Source: Geodermatophilus obscurus
Lineage (GTDB): Bacteria > Actinomycetota > Actinomycetes > Mycobacteriales > Geodermatophilaceae
Direction: 5' to 3'
Assembly: GCF_900143215.1 (NCBI RefSeq)
Contig: NZ_FRDM01000015.1
Location: 1 to 64,000, forward strand
Length of the DNA stretch: 64,000 nt
Part shown: positions 52,078 through 60,283 of the stretch, one piece after another
How positions within the stretch are numbered: position 1 is the first letter of the stretch
How the letters are laid out: each line of letters opens with the position of its first letter
Position numbers and translations under genes: made by a program
The notes under the pieces: model-generated
Database searches by the model: none
What the model saw: only the letters and a program-made list of their open reading frames with translations
What the model was told of the DNA's origin: nothing

Positions 52078-52719
52078 TCAGGGCAGCTCGAGGACCTGCC
52101 CCGGCACGACGACGGAACCCTCGAGGTCGTTGAGCTCCTCGATGGCGTCGACCACGACGCGCACGTCCTGGCCGCCCCCGGCCACCTCCCCCGCGATCGA
52201 CCACACCGTGTCCCCCGGCTGGACGACGACGCTGCTCTCACCGGCCAGGCGCAGCCCCCCGTCGACCCCGTCGACCAGCGGGGCGATCGACGCCCCGAGG
52301 GCGACGGCGGCGCCCAGCGCGAGCGCGGCGGCGAACCGGCGCCCGCGGCGGGTCGGCCGCACGGAGACCGGCACCGGTGCCCACCCGCCGCGGACGGCAC
52401 CTCCGGCGGGTGCGGACCGCAGCGGCCGACCACCCGGGCGCGCCGGGTCACGACGGGTGCGGGGCGCGGCGGTGTCCGGACCGGCACCGCGCGGCCCGGG
52501 CGCGGCCGGGCAGTCGGGGACCGGCCGCAGGTGCCCGGCCACCCGGGGGCCGGCACCCGGCAGGACGGACCGCGCCGCCGGCCCCGCCGCCCGAGCGGGC
52601 CCGGCCGTCGCAGACCCGGACCCGGGGGCACCGCCGACGGCCCCCGGCTCGAGCAACGGCCGCCACGGGACCCGTACTGCCGCGTCGAACTCCAGCACGG
52701 CCTGCCGCACGTTCGCCAT
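52078..52719 (-). CDS. LysM-domain membrane protein, probable SOS-induced cell-division regulator
   Basis: 213 aa. Disordered N-terminal cytoplasmic part, one membrane helix (about 129-150, FAAALALGAAVALGASIAPL) and a C-terminal LysM domain (164-213, VVVQPGDTVWSIAGEV). The gene is divergent from lexA with SOS boxes 30-61 bp upstream. That setting and layout match mycobacterial Rv2719c/ChiZ and corynebacterial DivS, which block division after DNA damage. Start set by GAGGAG. Confidence 0.83.
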   Translation of the reverse strand: MANVRQAVLEFDAAVRVPWRPLLEPGAVGGAPGSGSATAGPARAAGPAARSVLPGAGPRVAGHLRPVPDCPAAPGPRGAGPDTAAPRTRRDPARPGGRPLRSAPAGGAVRGGWAPVPVSVRPTRRGRRFAAALALGAAVALGASIAPLVDGVDGGLRLAGESSVVVQPGDTVWSIAGEVAGGGQDVRVVVDAIEELNDLEGSVVVPGQVLELP

Positions 52720-52748
52720 GACCACTCCTCCTCGCTCCCCGGGCCGGA

Positions 52749-52780
52749 TCGAACACGCGTTCGATCGAACGTCCGTTCGA
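52749..52780. promoter_or_regulatory. Two abutting perfect LexA (SOS) boxes
   Basis: TCGAACACGCGTTCGA (52749-52764) and TCGAACGTCCGTTCGA (52765-52780) both match the actinobacterial TCGAAC-N4-GTTCGA consensus and touch without a gap. They are closest to the LysM gene start. Confidence 0.93.
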
Positions 52781-52829
52781 TGTCTACCGCATCTCGCCGA
52801 CGGGGTCGACCCGGCGCCTCGCGACTGTT

Positions 52830-52845
52830 TCGAACACACGTTTGA
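52830..52845. promoter_or_regulatory. Third LexA (SOS) box
   Basis: TCGAACACACGTTTGA, one base from the perfect palindromic consensus, 171 bp upstream of the lexA start and 49 bp from the paired boxes. Confidence 0.88.
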
Positions 52846-53016
52846 AGTACCGGCGCCGAGGCGCTACCGTCCGGACCAGCACCCGTCCGCCGTCGCCTCC
52901 GGGCGCCGGCGGGGCCGGGCCGGACGCGGGCTCCGTCGAGAACCGCGCCCGGCCGCGGCGCCTCCGGCGGGCGCAGGACACCAGGGCCGTGGCGACACGG
53001 CCGGCGAGGAGGAGAC

Positions 53017-53808
53017 GTGGCGGGCACGAGCGGGACGTCGGGGAGCGGGGTCCGGGGCGGCGGCACCTCGTCGCGGCGCACGTCCGGGAGCCGGGCCGGC
53101 GCACCGGAGCCGGCCGAGGCGGCGTCGGTGCGCACCTTCCCCGACCGCGGTGAGGCCGGGGACGGGCTCACCCAGCGGCAGCGGCGGGTGCTCGAGGTGA
53201 TCCGTGACTCCATCGAGCGGCGCGGCTACCCGCCCTCGGTGCGCGAGATCGGCGAGGCCGTCGGGCTGTCGTCGGCCTCCTCGGTGGCCCACCAGCTCAG
53301 CGTGCTGCAGAAGAAGGGCTGGCTGCGCCGCGACCCGAACCGGCCCCGGGCGCTCGACGTGCGCCTGCCCGGCGACGGCTCCGGCGCCCCGGCGCCCACG
53401 GCGGTCACCCCGGCTGCAGCCGAGGTGAGCCCCACCCCGACCTACGTCCCGCTGGTCGGCCGGATCGCCGCCGGTGGCCCGGTGCTGGCCGAGCAGGCCG
53501 TGGAGGACGTCTTCCCCCTCCCCCGTGAGCTGGTCGGCGAGGGGACGCTGTTCATGCTCAAGGTCACCGGTGACTCGATGGTCGAGGCGGCCATCTGCGA
53601 CGGCGACTGGGTCGTCGTGCGGCAGCAGCCGACCGCGGAGAACGGCGAGATCGTCGCCGCCATGATCGACGGCGAGGCGACGGTGAAGACCTACAAGCGG
53701 CGCGACGGGCACGTGTGGCTGCTGCCGCACAACCCCGCGTACGAGCCCATCCCCGGGGACGACGCCACCGTGCTGGGCCGCGTCGTCACGGTGCTGCGCC
53801 GGGTCTGA
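53017..53808 (+). CDS. lexA: SOS repressor LexA
   Basis: 263 aa. Low-complexity extension of about 48 residues, winged helix ([40 protein letters not shown]), then the S24 peptidase domain: cleavage site Ala 152-Gly 153 in GRIAAGGPV, Ser 187 (TGDSM) and Lys 224 (ATVKTYK). RecA-stimulated self-cleavage lifts repression. GTG 53017 follows GAGGAGGAG closely. The dispersed repeat follows the stop. Confidence 0.97.
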   Translation: MAGTSGTSGSGVRGGGTSSRRTSGSRAGAPEPAEAASVRTFPDRGEAGDGLTQRQRRVLEVIRDSIERRGYPPSVREIGEAVGLSSASSVAHQLSVLQKKGWLRRDPNRPRALDVRLPGDGSGAPAPTAVTPAAAEVSPTPTYVPLVGRIAAGGPVLAEQAVEDVFPLPRELVGEGTLFMLKVTGDSMVEAAICDGDWVVVRQQPTAENGEIVAAMIDGEATVKTYKRRDGHVWLLPHNPAYEPIPGDDATVLGRVVTVLRRV

Positions 53809-53830
53809 AGAAGGACCCCGTCCTCCCCTT

Positions 53831-53947
53831 GAAGGATCCCTTGCCCCCCGCCACTCGCAGGCTCGCGCCAGGCCCCGTCCCAGAGGCTCGCCGCGAGCGT
53901 GCGAGCGGTGAGGAGGACGGGGTCCTTCTGCCTGCAAGGGGGCCGTC
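53831..53947 (+). repeat. Dispersed GC-rich repeat, full-length copy behind lexA
   Basis: Runs from GAAGGATCCCTTGCCCCCCG to GGTCCTTCTGCCTGCAAGGG and aligns over its whole length with the minus-strand copy at 6085-6197. Between the lexA stop and this copy another partial start (GAAGGACCCCGTCCTCCCC) is present, so elements may be nested. Confidence 0.8.
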
Positions 53948-53997
53948 AGGGCTCGGGGCGGACCCCGGGACGGGGCCAGCAGTCCGTCGGCGCGGCG

Positions 53998-55047
53998 TCA
54001 GTCGCGCCGGCGGACGAGCTTGCCGCCGAGCCAGACCACGACGCCGGCCACGAGGGCGGCGGCCACCGCGGCCGCGACCGGGGGCGGCCCGTCGTCGGCG
54101 GAGAGCAGGCCGGTGACCGAGCCGCCCGCCGACGCCGCGTCCGTGGCCGGGGCAGCCGGCAGCGGGACCACGGTGACGTCGCTGGGCAGCCCCTCCCCTG
54201 CGACGACGAGCGCCGCGGAGTCGCTGGTGAAGCTCACCGCCTCGCCCTGGGCCGCCTCGGGCAGGGCCACCCGGCGGGGCTCGCCCGCCAGCGCCGCCAC
54301 GACGTCGGACCCGGTCAGCGGCCAGACGTAGGCGTCGGTGTAGGTGCGCAGCGCGACCCACCGCTCGTCGGGCGACACGGCGCCGCCGGTGACCATGAGC
54401 TGCCCGGCGCGGCCGACGGGTCCGCCCGGCGTCCCGGTGAGCACGAGGTCGACCCTCCCCACCTCGGTGAGCCCGACCGTGCCGTCCTCGACGAGCGGCG
54501 ACGCCGGCCGGTACACCGCGCTGGCCCCCAGGACCTCCTTGGTCACCAGGTGGGGCGTCCCGTCGGGGGCGAGCAGCAGCGCCTCGACGTCCCGTGGTCC
54601 GTCGGGGTAGGCGAGCCGGAAGACCGAGCTGCTGCCGTCGGCGTGCAGGGCCAGCAGGGCCACCGTCGACCGGGTCCCGGTGTTGTCGCCGGTGTCGGCG
54701 AGCCAGACCGTCCCGTCGACGGCCAGCGCCAGGTCCTCCGGGTCGTAGGGGTCGACCGGCGCGGAGTGCACCGTGACCACCGCGCAGGTGCTGTCGAGCA
54801 CGTACACGTCGAGCGAGTCGCCGCCGTCGTTGTGCACCAGCATCCGGTCGCCGACCTCGACCAGCCCGGAGACCTCGGGCAGGCGGGGGTCGGTGAGCTG
54901 GCAGCGCGTCTGCGGCGGTGCGGGGTCAACCGCCTGCGCGGACGCCGGCAGGGCGGTGCCGAGGACGAGCGTCAGCGCGAGGCCCGTCCCGGCCGCCAGA
55001 CGTCGCCCCCTGGCTCCGCTACGCGGACGACCGGCCTGCTCGGGCAC
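53998..55047 (-). CDS. Exported beta-propeller-like protein with C-terminal membrane anchor
   Basis: 349 aa. Signal peptide (LALTLVLGTALPASAQA), then repeated beta-strand units such as LPEVSGLVEVGDRMLVHNDGG, DGTVWLADTGDN and DVEALLLAPDGTPHLVTKE, and a C-terminal helix (AAAVAAALVAGVVVWLGGK) followed by RRRD. This is the pattern of a cell-surface propeller held by its C-terminus. Function unknown. It overlaps the PAP2 gene by 29 bp, so the two are coupled. Confidence 0.78.
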   Translation of the reverse strand: MPEQAGRPRSGARGRRLAAGTGLALTLVLGTALPASAQAVDPAPPQTRCQLTDPRLPEVSGLVEVGDRMLVHNDGGDSLDVYVLDSTCAVVTVHSAPVDPYDPEDLALAVDGTVWLADTGDNTGTRSTVALLALHADGSSSVFRLAYPDGPRDVEALLLAPDGTPHLVTKEVLGASAVYRPASPLVEDGTVGLTEVGRVDLVLTGTPGGPVGRAGQLMVTGGAVSPDERWVALRTYTDAYVWPLTGSDVVAALAGEPRRVALPEAAQGEAVSFTSDSAALVVAGEGLPSDVTVVPLPAAPATDAASAGGSVTGLLSADDGPPPVAAAVAAALVAGVVVWLGGKLVRRRD

Positions 55048-55753
55048 CGGGCCAGCGTGACACCACGACGTGGTCCACGACGTGAACCACGCCCAGCAGC
55101 AGGATGCCGACGGCTGCCCCGACGACCGCGTCGGTGACCCAGTGGAAGTCCAGGGACACCATGGCCACGCCGGTGGCCACCGGGCCGGCGACGCTGAGCA
55201 CCCGGGCGGTCTGCTGCACCCACGCCGCGAGCCGGTACTGCACCACCTGCCAGCGGGCGACCCCCCACATGAGCACGGCGTTGGCGACGTGCCCGGAGGG
55301 GTAGGAGGCGCCGTCGCGGTGGAAGAAGGACCCGGGGTAGGCCGGGGCGGTGCGTCCGGTCCCGTACTTGAACGAGTAGACGACGGCGGTCAGCAGCACC
55401 AGCGCGAGGAGCACCCGCACCAGCGGCACGACGGTGCGGAACCGCCACCCGAGGTAGCCGACCAGCCCGGCGAGGACGATCAGGATGAAGCCGCGCCCGC
55501 CGAGCTGGGTCACCGCCCACACCGGCCAGTAGGCGGCCGAGTCCTTCAGGTCCCAGACGCTGACCACCTCGGAGACCCGCAGGTCCATCCGCTCGAGCAC
55601 GCCGCGGGTGAGCAGGTCGACGGTCACCGCGACGGTGACGATCCCCGACAGCAGCACCAGCCACCGCGGCGGGCGGCCCACGGGGACCTCCGGCCCGGCG
55701 GCGGCGTCCGAGGAACTCGCCCCGGGACGCCGCCGTACCGCGCCACTGGTCAC
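55019..55753 (-). CDS. PAP2-family phosphatase
   Basis: 244 aa, six membrane segments. The three phosphatase motifs are present in order: KYGTGRTAPAYPG, SYPSGHVAN and SLDFHWVTDAVVG. It dephosphorylates lipid phosphates or undecaprenyl diphosphate at the membrane. GTG start. Confidence 0.9.
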   Translation of the reverse strand: MTSGAVRRRPGASSSDAAAGPEVPVGRPPRWLVLLSGIVTVAVTVDLLTRGVLERMDLRVSEVVSVWDLKDSAAYWPVWAVTQLGGRGFILIVLAGLVGYLGWRFRTVVPLVRVLLALVLLTAVVYSFKYGTGRTAPAYPGSFFHRDGASYPSGHVANAVLMWGVARWQVVQYRLAAWVQQTARVLSVAGPVATGVAMVSLDFHWVTDAVVGAAVGILLLGVVHVVDHVVVSRWPGARAGRSSA

Positions 55754-55810
55754 GCGGCAACGGTACCGGGCCGTGACCTGACCGTGACCTCGCTCGACCA
55801 GGGGAGCGTG

Positions 55811-57337
55811 TCAGGCGACGGGCGTCGCGAACCCCTCGAGCGCGGCAGCCAGCGCGCCGTCCACCCGCGCGCTGAGCCGGGTGCCACCGGCCTCGTGGGT
55901 CTCCTTGAGCACCTCGCCGTCCCGGTGCACGCGGGCGACCAGGTCGCCGCGGTCGTAGGGCACCAGCACGTCGACCTCGACGTCGGGGTGCGGCAGCCGG
56001 GCCGCGACGACCTCGCGGAGCTGCTCGATGCCGCTGCCCGTGCGGGCCGACACCCAGATCGCGCCCGGCAGGGCCCGGCGCAGGGTGAGGACGTCCTCCT
56101 CGCTCATCGCGTCGACCTTGTTGACCACGATGAGCTCCGGCACCGCCGCCGCGTCGATCTCCCGGAGGACGACGTGCACCGCGTCGATCTGGCCCAGCGG
56201 GTCGGGGTCGGAGCCGTCGACGATGTGCAGCAGCAGGTCGGCGGCGGCCACCTCCTCCAGCGTGGAGCGGAAGGCGTCGACGAGCTGGTGCGGCAGGTGC
56301 CGCACGAAGCCCACGGTGTCGGTGAGCGTGTACTCGCGACCGTCCGGGGACTGCGCCCGGCGCACGGTCGGGTCCAGGGTCGCGAACAGCGCGTTCTCGA
56401 CCAGCACGCCGGCGCCGGTGAGCCGGTTGAGCAGGCTGGACTTGCCGGCGTTGGTGTACCCGGCGATCGCCACGCTCGGGACGGCGTTGCGCCCGCGGGC
56501 CGAGCGCTGGGTGGCCCGGGCGGTGGCCATGCCGGCGATCTCGCGGCGCAGCCTGCTCACCCGCGCCCGGATCCGCCGCCGGTCGGTCTCGATCTTCGTC
56601 TCACCCGGACCGCGGGTGCCGATGCCGCCACCGCCGGCGACCCGTCCACCGGCCTGCCGGGACAGCGACTCACCCCAGCCGCGCAGCCGCGGCAGCATGT
56701 ACTGCATCTGAGCCAGCTCCACCTGCGCCTTGCCCTCCCGGCTCGACGCGTGCTGGGCGAAGATGTCGAGGATCAGCGCGGTCCGGTCGACCACCTTGAC
56801 CTTGAGGATCTTCTCCAGCGCGTTGAGCTGGCCGGGTGTCAGCTCGCCGTCACAGATCACCGTGTCGGCGCCGGCCGCCGCGACGATGTCGCGGATCTCG
56901 GCGGCCTTGCCCGACCCGACGTAGGTACCGGCGTCGGGCTTGTCGCGGCGCTGGCTGACGGCCTCCAGCACCTGCGAGCCCGCGGTCTCGGCCAGGGCGG
57001 CCAGCTCGGCGAGGGAGCGGTCGGCGTCGGCCTGCGTCCCCTCGTTCCAGACACCGACCAGCACGACGCGCTCCAGGCGCAGCTGGCGGTACTCGACCTC
57101 GGTGACGTCGGCGAGCTCGGTGGACAGGCCGGCGACGCGGCGCAGCGCACCGCGGGCCTCGAGCGCGTAGGAGCCGGTCGTCTCGTCCGGCTCGTCCCGG
57201 CCCTCGTCGGAGCGGGGGGCCTCCTCGGCGGGTGCGGGCGCGGCCCGGAGGGCGCGCTCCTCGGCGTCGGTGAGCACGGCGCGGTTCTGTGCGGTCGTCA
57301 TCGTCTCCAGCGTGGCAGACCCCAGCACCTGGGGCAT
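55811..57337 (-). CDS. hflX: Ribosome-splitting GTPase HflX
   Basis: About 508 aa. N-terminal HflX domain (GVWNEGTQADADRSLAELA, YVGSGKAAEIRDIV, CDGELTPGQLNALE), the glycine-rich linker GRVAGGGGIGTRGPGETKIE, then G1 GYTNAGKSSLL, G3 DTVGFVR and G4 NKVD. HflX rescues stalled ribosomes in stress. ATG 57337 is chosen for AGGAG nine nt upstream; ATGs at 57364 and 57301 are alternatives. Confidence 0.94.
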   Translation of the reverse strand: MPQVLGSATLETMTTAQNRAVLTDAEERALRAAPAPAEEAPRSDEGRDEPDETTGSYALEARGALRRVAGLSTELADVTEVEYRQLRLERVVLVGVWNEGTQADADRSLAELAALAETAGSQVLEAVSQRRDKPDAGTYVGSGKAAEIRDIVAAAGADTVICDGELTPGQLNALEKILKVKVVDRTALILDIFAQHASSREGKAQVELAQMQYMLPRLRGWGESLSRQAGGRVAGGGGIGTRGPGETKIETDRRRIRARVSRLRREIAGMATARATQRSARGRNAVPSVAIAGYTNAGKSSLLNRLTGAGVLVENALFATLDPTVRRAQSPDGREYTLTDTVGFVRHLPHQLVDAFRSTLEEVAAADLLLHIVDGSDPDPLGQIDAVHVVLREIDAAAVPELIVVNKVDAMSEEDVLTLRRALPGAIWVSARTGSGIEQLREVVAARLPHPDVEVDVLVPYDRGDLVARVHRDGEVLKETHEAGGTRLSARVDGALAAALEGFATPVA

Positions 57338-57466
57338 CCGAGTTGTCTCCTGCGCTTGTGTCATCGACCCGTACAACACCGCAGCCGCCGCGGACCATCC
57401 CGCACGCGTGGCCGGGTCGTCACCGGGTAGGGCCGGAGCACGACCGACCACAGGAGGAGGCTCGAG

Positions 57467-57676
57467 ATGAGCGAGACGGGCAGCAGCGCGGCGGGGGCCG
57501 ACGAGCAACTCGACGACCCGGGCCGGGACCCCGTGGGCCTCAACCCGCCGCGCAACCCCCTGGGCGGCGGCCCCGACCAGGACAGCGGCCGCGGCCGGCC
57601 CTCCGGCAGCCCGGGCACCGCCGGCGAGTCACTGATGCCCGAGGCGCCCGAGGACACCGAGACGCCGAAGACCTGA
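57467..57676 (+). CDS. Small acidic disordered protein
   Basis: 69 aa, rich in Gly, Pro, Asp and Glu (DDPGRDPVGLNPPRNPLGGG), no hydrophobic core, so probably disordered. Very good RBS (GGAGG eight nt before ATG). Divergent from hflX. Unknown function. Confidence 0.65.
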   Translation: MSETGSSAAGADEQLDDPGRDPVGLNPPRNPLGGGPDQDSGRGRPSGSPGTAGESLMPEAPEDTETPKT

Positions 57677-57743
57677 ACAACGCCCCCTGTTCCCCACCAC
57701 TCGCAGCTCGTGGCGGGGCCCTGCAGCGGGCCCGCCCGGCGGG
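57677..57743. repeat. Degenerate copy of the dispersed GC-rich repeat
   Basis: CCCCACCACTCGCAGCTCGTGG and CCTGCAGCGGG recall the core of the full copies, but both ends are gone. It sits between the convergent stops of the small protein and dapF. Confidence 0.45.
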
Positions 57744-58613
57744 TCAGCTACCGAGCCACTCGGGGGTCAGCTCGCCGGTCGCCACCACGACCGCGGGGCC
57801 GGACAGCACCGTCGTCCGCTGGTCGACGGTCACGCCCAGCCGGCCACCGGGGACGTCGACGGTGACCGTGCCGGTGGTCGCTCCGGCGGCCTCGAGCGCC
57901 GCCCAGGCCGCCGCGCAGGCGCCGGTCCCGCACGAGCGGGTCTCCCCCACCCCGCGCTCGGACACCCGCAACCGCACGTGCCGGCCGGCCTCGACGACGT
58001 TGACGAACTCGACGTTCACACCGTCCGGGAACAGCCCGGCGTCGACCGCCGGGGCCCTCGTGAGATCGAGGGTGTCGACGTCGACGTCGGTGAGGACGGC
58101 CAGGTGCGGGTTGCCCATCGACACCGCGCGGCCGGGGAACGACGTGCCGTCGAGGTGGGCGTCGCCGGCGCCGAACGGCCGGGCCGGGCCCATGTCCACC
58201 CAGTAGCGGCCGTCGGCCGCCGCACCGACCCTTCGGGGACCGCCGCGGGTGCCGACCCAGATCCCGTCGGCGCAGGCGGCCCGCTCGACGAGCCCCTCGG
58301 TGACCAGCACGTGCAGGAACAACCGGATCCCGTTGCCGCACATCTCGGCCGTGGAGCCGTCGGCGTTGCGGTGGTCCATGAACCACTCGCACCGCCCCAG
58401 CGCCTCGCCGAGCACGGCTCGGGCGTCGGGCACGTGCACACTGCGGACGACGCGCAGCACGCCGTCCCCACCGAGGCCGGCGCGCCGCTCGCACAGCCGC
58501 CGGACCATCGCCGCGTCCAGCCGGCTCTCCGGCCAGCCGGTGCCGTCGGGGTCGGGCAGGACGACGAAGTCGTTCTCCGTGCCGTGGCCGATCAGCACCC
58601 GGTGCGCGCTCAC
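57744..58613 (-). CDS. dapF: Diaminopimelate epimerase
   Basis: 289 aa. Two half-sites with the catalytic cysteines: Cys 92 in EMCGNGIR and Cys 228 in SCGTGACAAA; GNPHLAVL between them. It converts LL- to meso-diaminopimelate for lysine and peptidoglycan. GTG overlaps the miaA stop by 4 nt, so it is the last gene of a coupled three-gene unit. Confidence 0.96.
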   Translation of the reverse strand: MSAHRVLIGHGTENDFVVLPDPDGTGWPESRLDAAMVRRLCERRAGLGGDGVLRVVRSVHVPDARAVLGEALGRCEWFMDHRNADGSTAEMCGNGIRLFLHVLVTEGLVERAACADGIWVGTRGGPRRVGAAADGRYWVDMGPARPFGAGDAHLDGTSFPGRAVSMGNPHLAVLTDVDVDTLDLTRAPAVDAGLFPDGVNVEFVNVVEAGRHVRLRVSERGVGETRSCGTGACAAAWAALEAAGATTGTVTVDVPGGRLGVTVDQRTTVLSGPAVVVATGELTPEWLGS

Positions 58614-59533
58614 CGGTCCAGCGTACGAGCGGTGATCACCCCGAGGGCGGCCTCCACCAGATCGGGCCGGGCGGCGTCGAGCCAGGTGGTCGCCGGGTCG
58701 CGGCGGAACCACGAGCGCTGTCGGCGGACGAACCGGCGGGTGGTGCTCACCGTGCGCTCCCGGGCCTCGGCGGGCGTCAGCGCGCCGTCGAACTGGGCCA
58801 GCACCTGCGCGTACCCCAGCGCCCGCGAGGCGGTGGGGCCCTCCCGCAGCCCGTCAGCGGCGAGCGCCGCCACCTCGGCGACGAAGCCCGCGGCCCACAT
58901 CCGGTCGACCCGGACGGCGACCCGCTCGTCGAGCTCGGCCGGTTCACGGTCCAGCCCGACGACGACCGCCGGGTAGTGCGGCCGCGGCTCGGGCAGCGTC
59001 GCGCGGAACGGCCCGCCGGTGATCTCGACGACCTCCAGCGCCCGCACGATCCGCCGCCCGTTCGACGGCAGGACGGCGGCCGCGGCGGCGGCGTCGCGCG
59101 CGGCCAGCCGGGCGTGCAGCGCGGCCGGGCCGACCTCGGCGAGCTCGGCCTCCAGCCGGGTCCGGACGGCCGGGTCGGTGCCGGGGAAGTCCAGCTCGTC
59201 GAGGACGGCGCGCACGTAGAGCCCGGAGCCGCCGATCAGCAGCGGCACCACCCCGGCCGCGCGCAGCCGGTCGACCTCGGCGCGGGCCAGCCGTCGGTAC
59301 TCGGCCACCGACGCCGCCTCCCGCACGTGCCAGAGGTCTAGCAGGTGGTGCGGCACGCCGTCCCGCTCGGCGACGTCGGGCTTGGCGGTGCCGATGTCCA
59401 TGCCGCGGTACAGCTGCATCGAGTCGGCGTTCACCACCTCGCCGCCCAGCCGGTGCGCCAGGGCGACCCCGAGGGCGGTCTTGCCGGTCGCGGTGGGGCC
59501 GACCAGCGCGACCACCGGCGGCAGACCGCTCAC
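58610..59533 (-). CDS. miaA: tRNA dimethylallyltransferase
   Basis: 307 aa. P-loop GPTATGKT at 12-19, NADSMQLYRGMDIGTAKP, the GGSGLYVRAVLD motif and RRFVRRQRSWFRRDP near the end. It adds the isopentenyl group to A37 of tRNAs reading U-starting codons; MiaB, encoded nearby, then methylthiolates it. GTG overlaps the upstream stop by 4 nt. Confidence 0.96.
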   Translation of the reverse strand: MSGLPPVVALVGPTATGKTALGVALAHRLGGEVVNADSMQLYRGMDIGTAKPDVAERDGVPHHLLDLWHVREAASVAEYRRLARAEVDRLRAAGVVPLLIGGSGLYVRAVLDELDFPGTDPAVRTRLEAELAEVGPAALHARLAARDAAAAAAVLPSNGRRIVRALEVVEITGGPFRATLPEPRPHYPAVVVGLDREPAELDERVAVRVDRMWAAGFVAEVAALAADGLREGPTASRALGYAQVLAQFDGALTPAEARERTVSTTRRFVRRQRSWFRRDPATTWLDAARPDLVEAALGVITARTLDR

Positions 59534-60243
59534 CGCACGCTCCAGTCGGCCACCAGGTAACCGACGCCGAAGGGCGCCTCGTGCGCGTGCAACCGGCCGG
59601 TGACCTCCCGGCCGGCCAGCACGGCGCCGACCGCCCGCCAGGCGGGCACGCCGGCGGCGAGCAGCCGGGCGCCCTCCGCGGGGTCGAGCGCGGCCAGGGC
59701 GCCGGGGTCGCCGGCGGCGAGCGCGGCGGCAACGGCCTCGTCGAAGGGCTCGGCGGCCTCGTCCAGGTGGCCGGGCGCCTTGAGCGAGCGCCGCGCCGAG
59801 CCGTCCCCCATCACGAGGACGGCGACTGGAGCGGCGCGCCCGGTCAGGGCGCCGGCGAGGTCGTCGGGGCCGACGCCGAGGCGGGCGCCGGCGTACCCGG
59901 CCCCATCGAGCAGCCAGGCGCCGAGCGTGTGGGCCAGCGGCGTGCGGCGCCCATCGGACCGGGCCCGTCCCGCGAAGGGCACCTCCAGGTCGACGCCGAA
60001 ACCGCGGAGGTCCCCGCCGTCGCCGTCCCCGAAGCGCCCGCAGCCGGGCTCTCCGCCGACCACCACGACCAGCTCCGGCCGGGCAGCCAGCACCGCGCCG
60101 ACCGCGGTCGCGCAGGCCGCCCGCAGCGTCGCGGTGTCCGCTGCCGCCCGCCCGGCCACGGCCGGCACCAGCAGCGGCGGGCAGGGGCAGAAGGCGACGG
60201 CCGACGGGGTCGCGCGGGACCGAGCGGCCGGGGCTGAGCTCAC
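59530..60243 (-). CDS. Class III extradiol dioxygenase-like protein
   Basis: 237 aa. AFCPCPPLLVPAVAG at the start and VVVVGGEPGC, PFAGRARSDGRRTPLAHTLG, VLVMGDGSARRSLKAPGHLD and EAVAAALAAGD fit the LigB-like fold, but the usual iron-binding His pair is replaced (FCPCPP rather than a PxxHxP pattern), so activity is doubtful. It regularly neighbours miaA in actinobacteria, from memory. GTG start. Confidence 0.75.
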   Translation of the reverse strand: MSSAPAARSRATPSAVAFCPCPPLLVPAVAGRAAADTATLRAACATAVGAVLAARPELVVVVGGEPGCGRFGDGDGGDLRGFGVDLEVPFAGRARSDGRRTPLAHTLGAWLLDGAGYAGARLGVGPDDLAGALTGRAAPVAVLVMGDGSARRSLKAPGHLDEAAEPFDEAVAAALAAGDPGALAALDPAEGARLLAAGVPAWRAVGAVLAGREVTGRLHAHEAPFGVGYLVADWSVR

Positions 60244-60283
60244 GGCAGCAGTCTCCCGGATGCGTCGTGGGAGACTCCGACAC

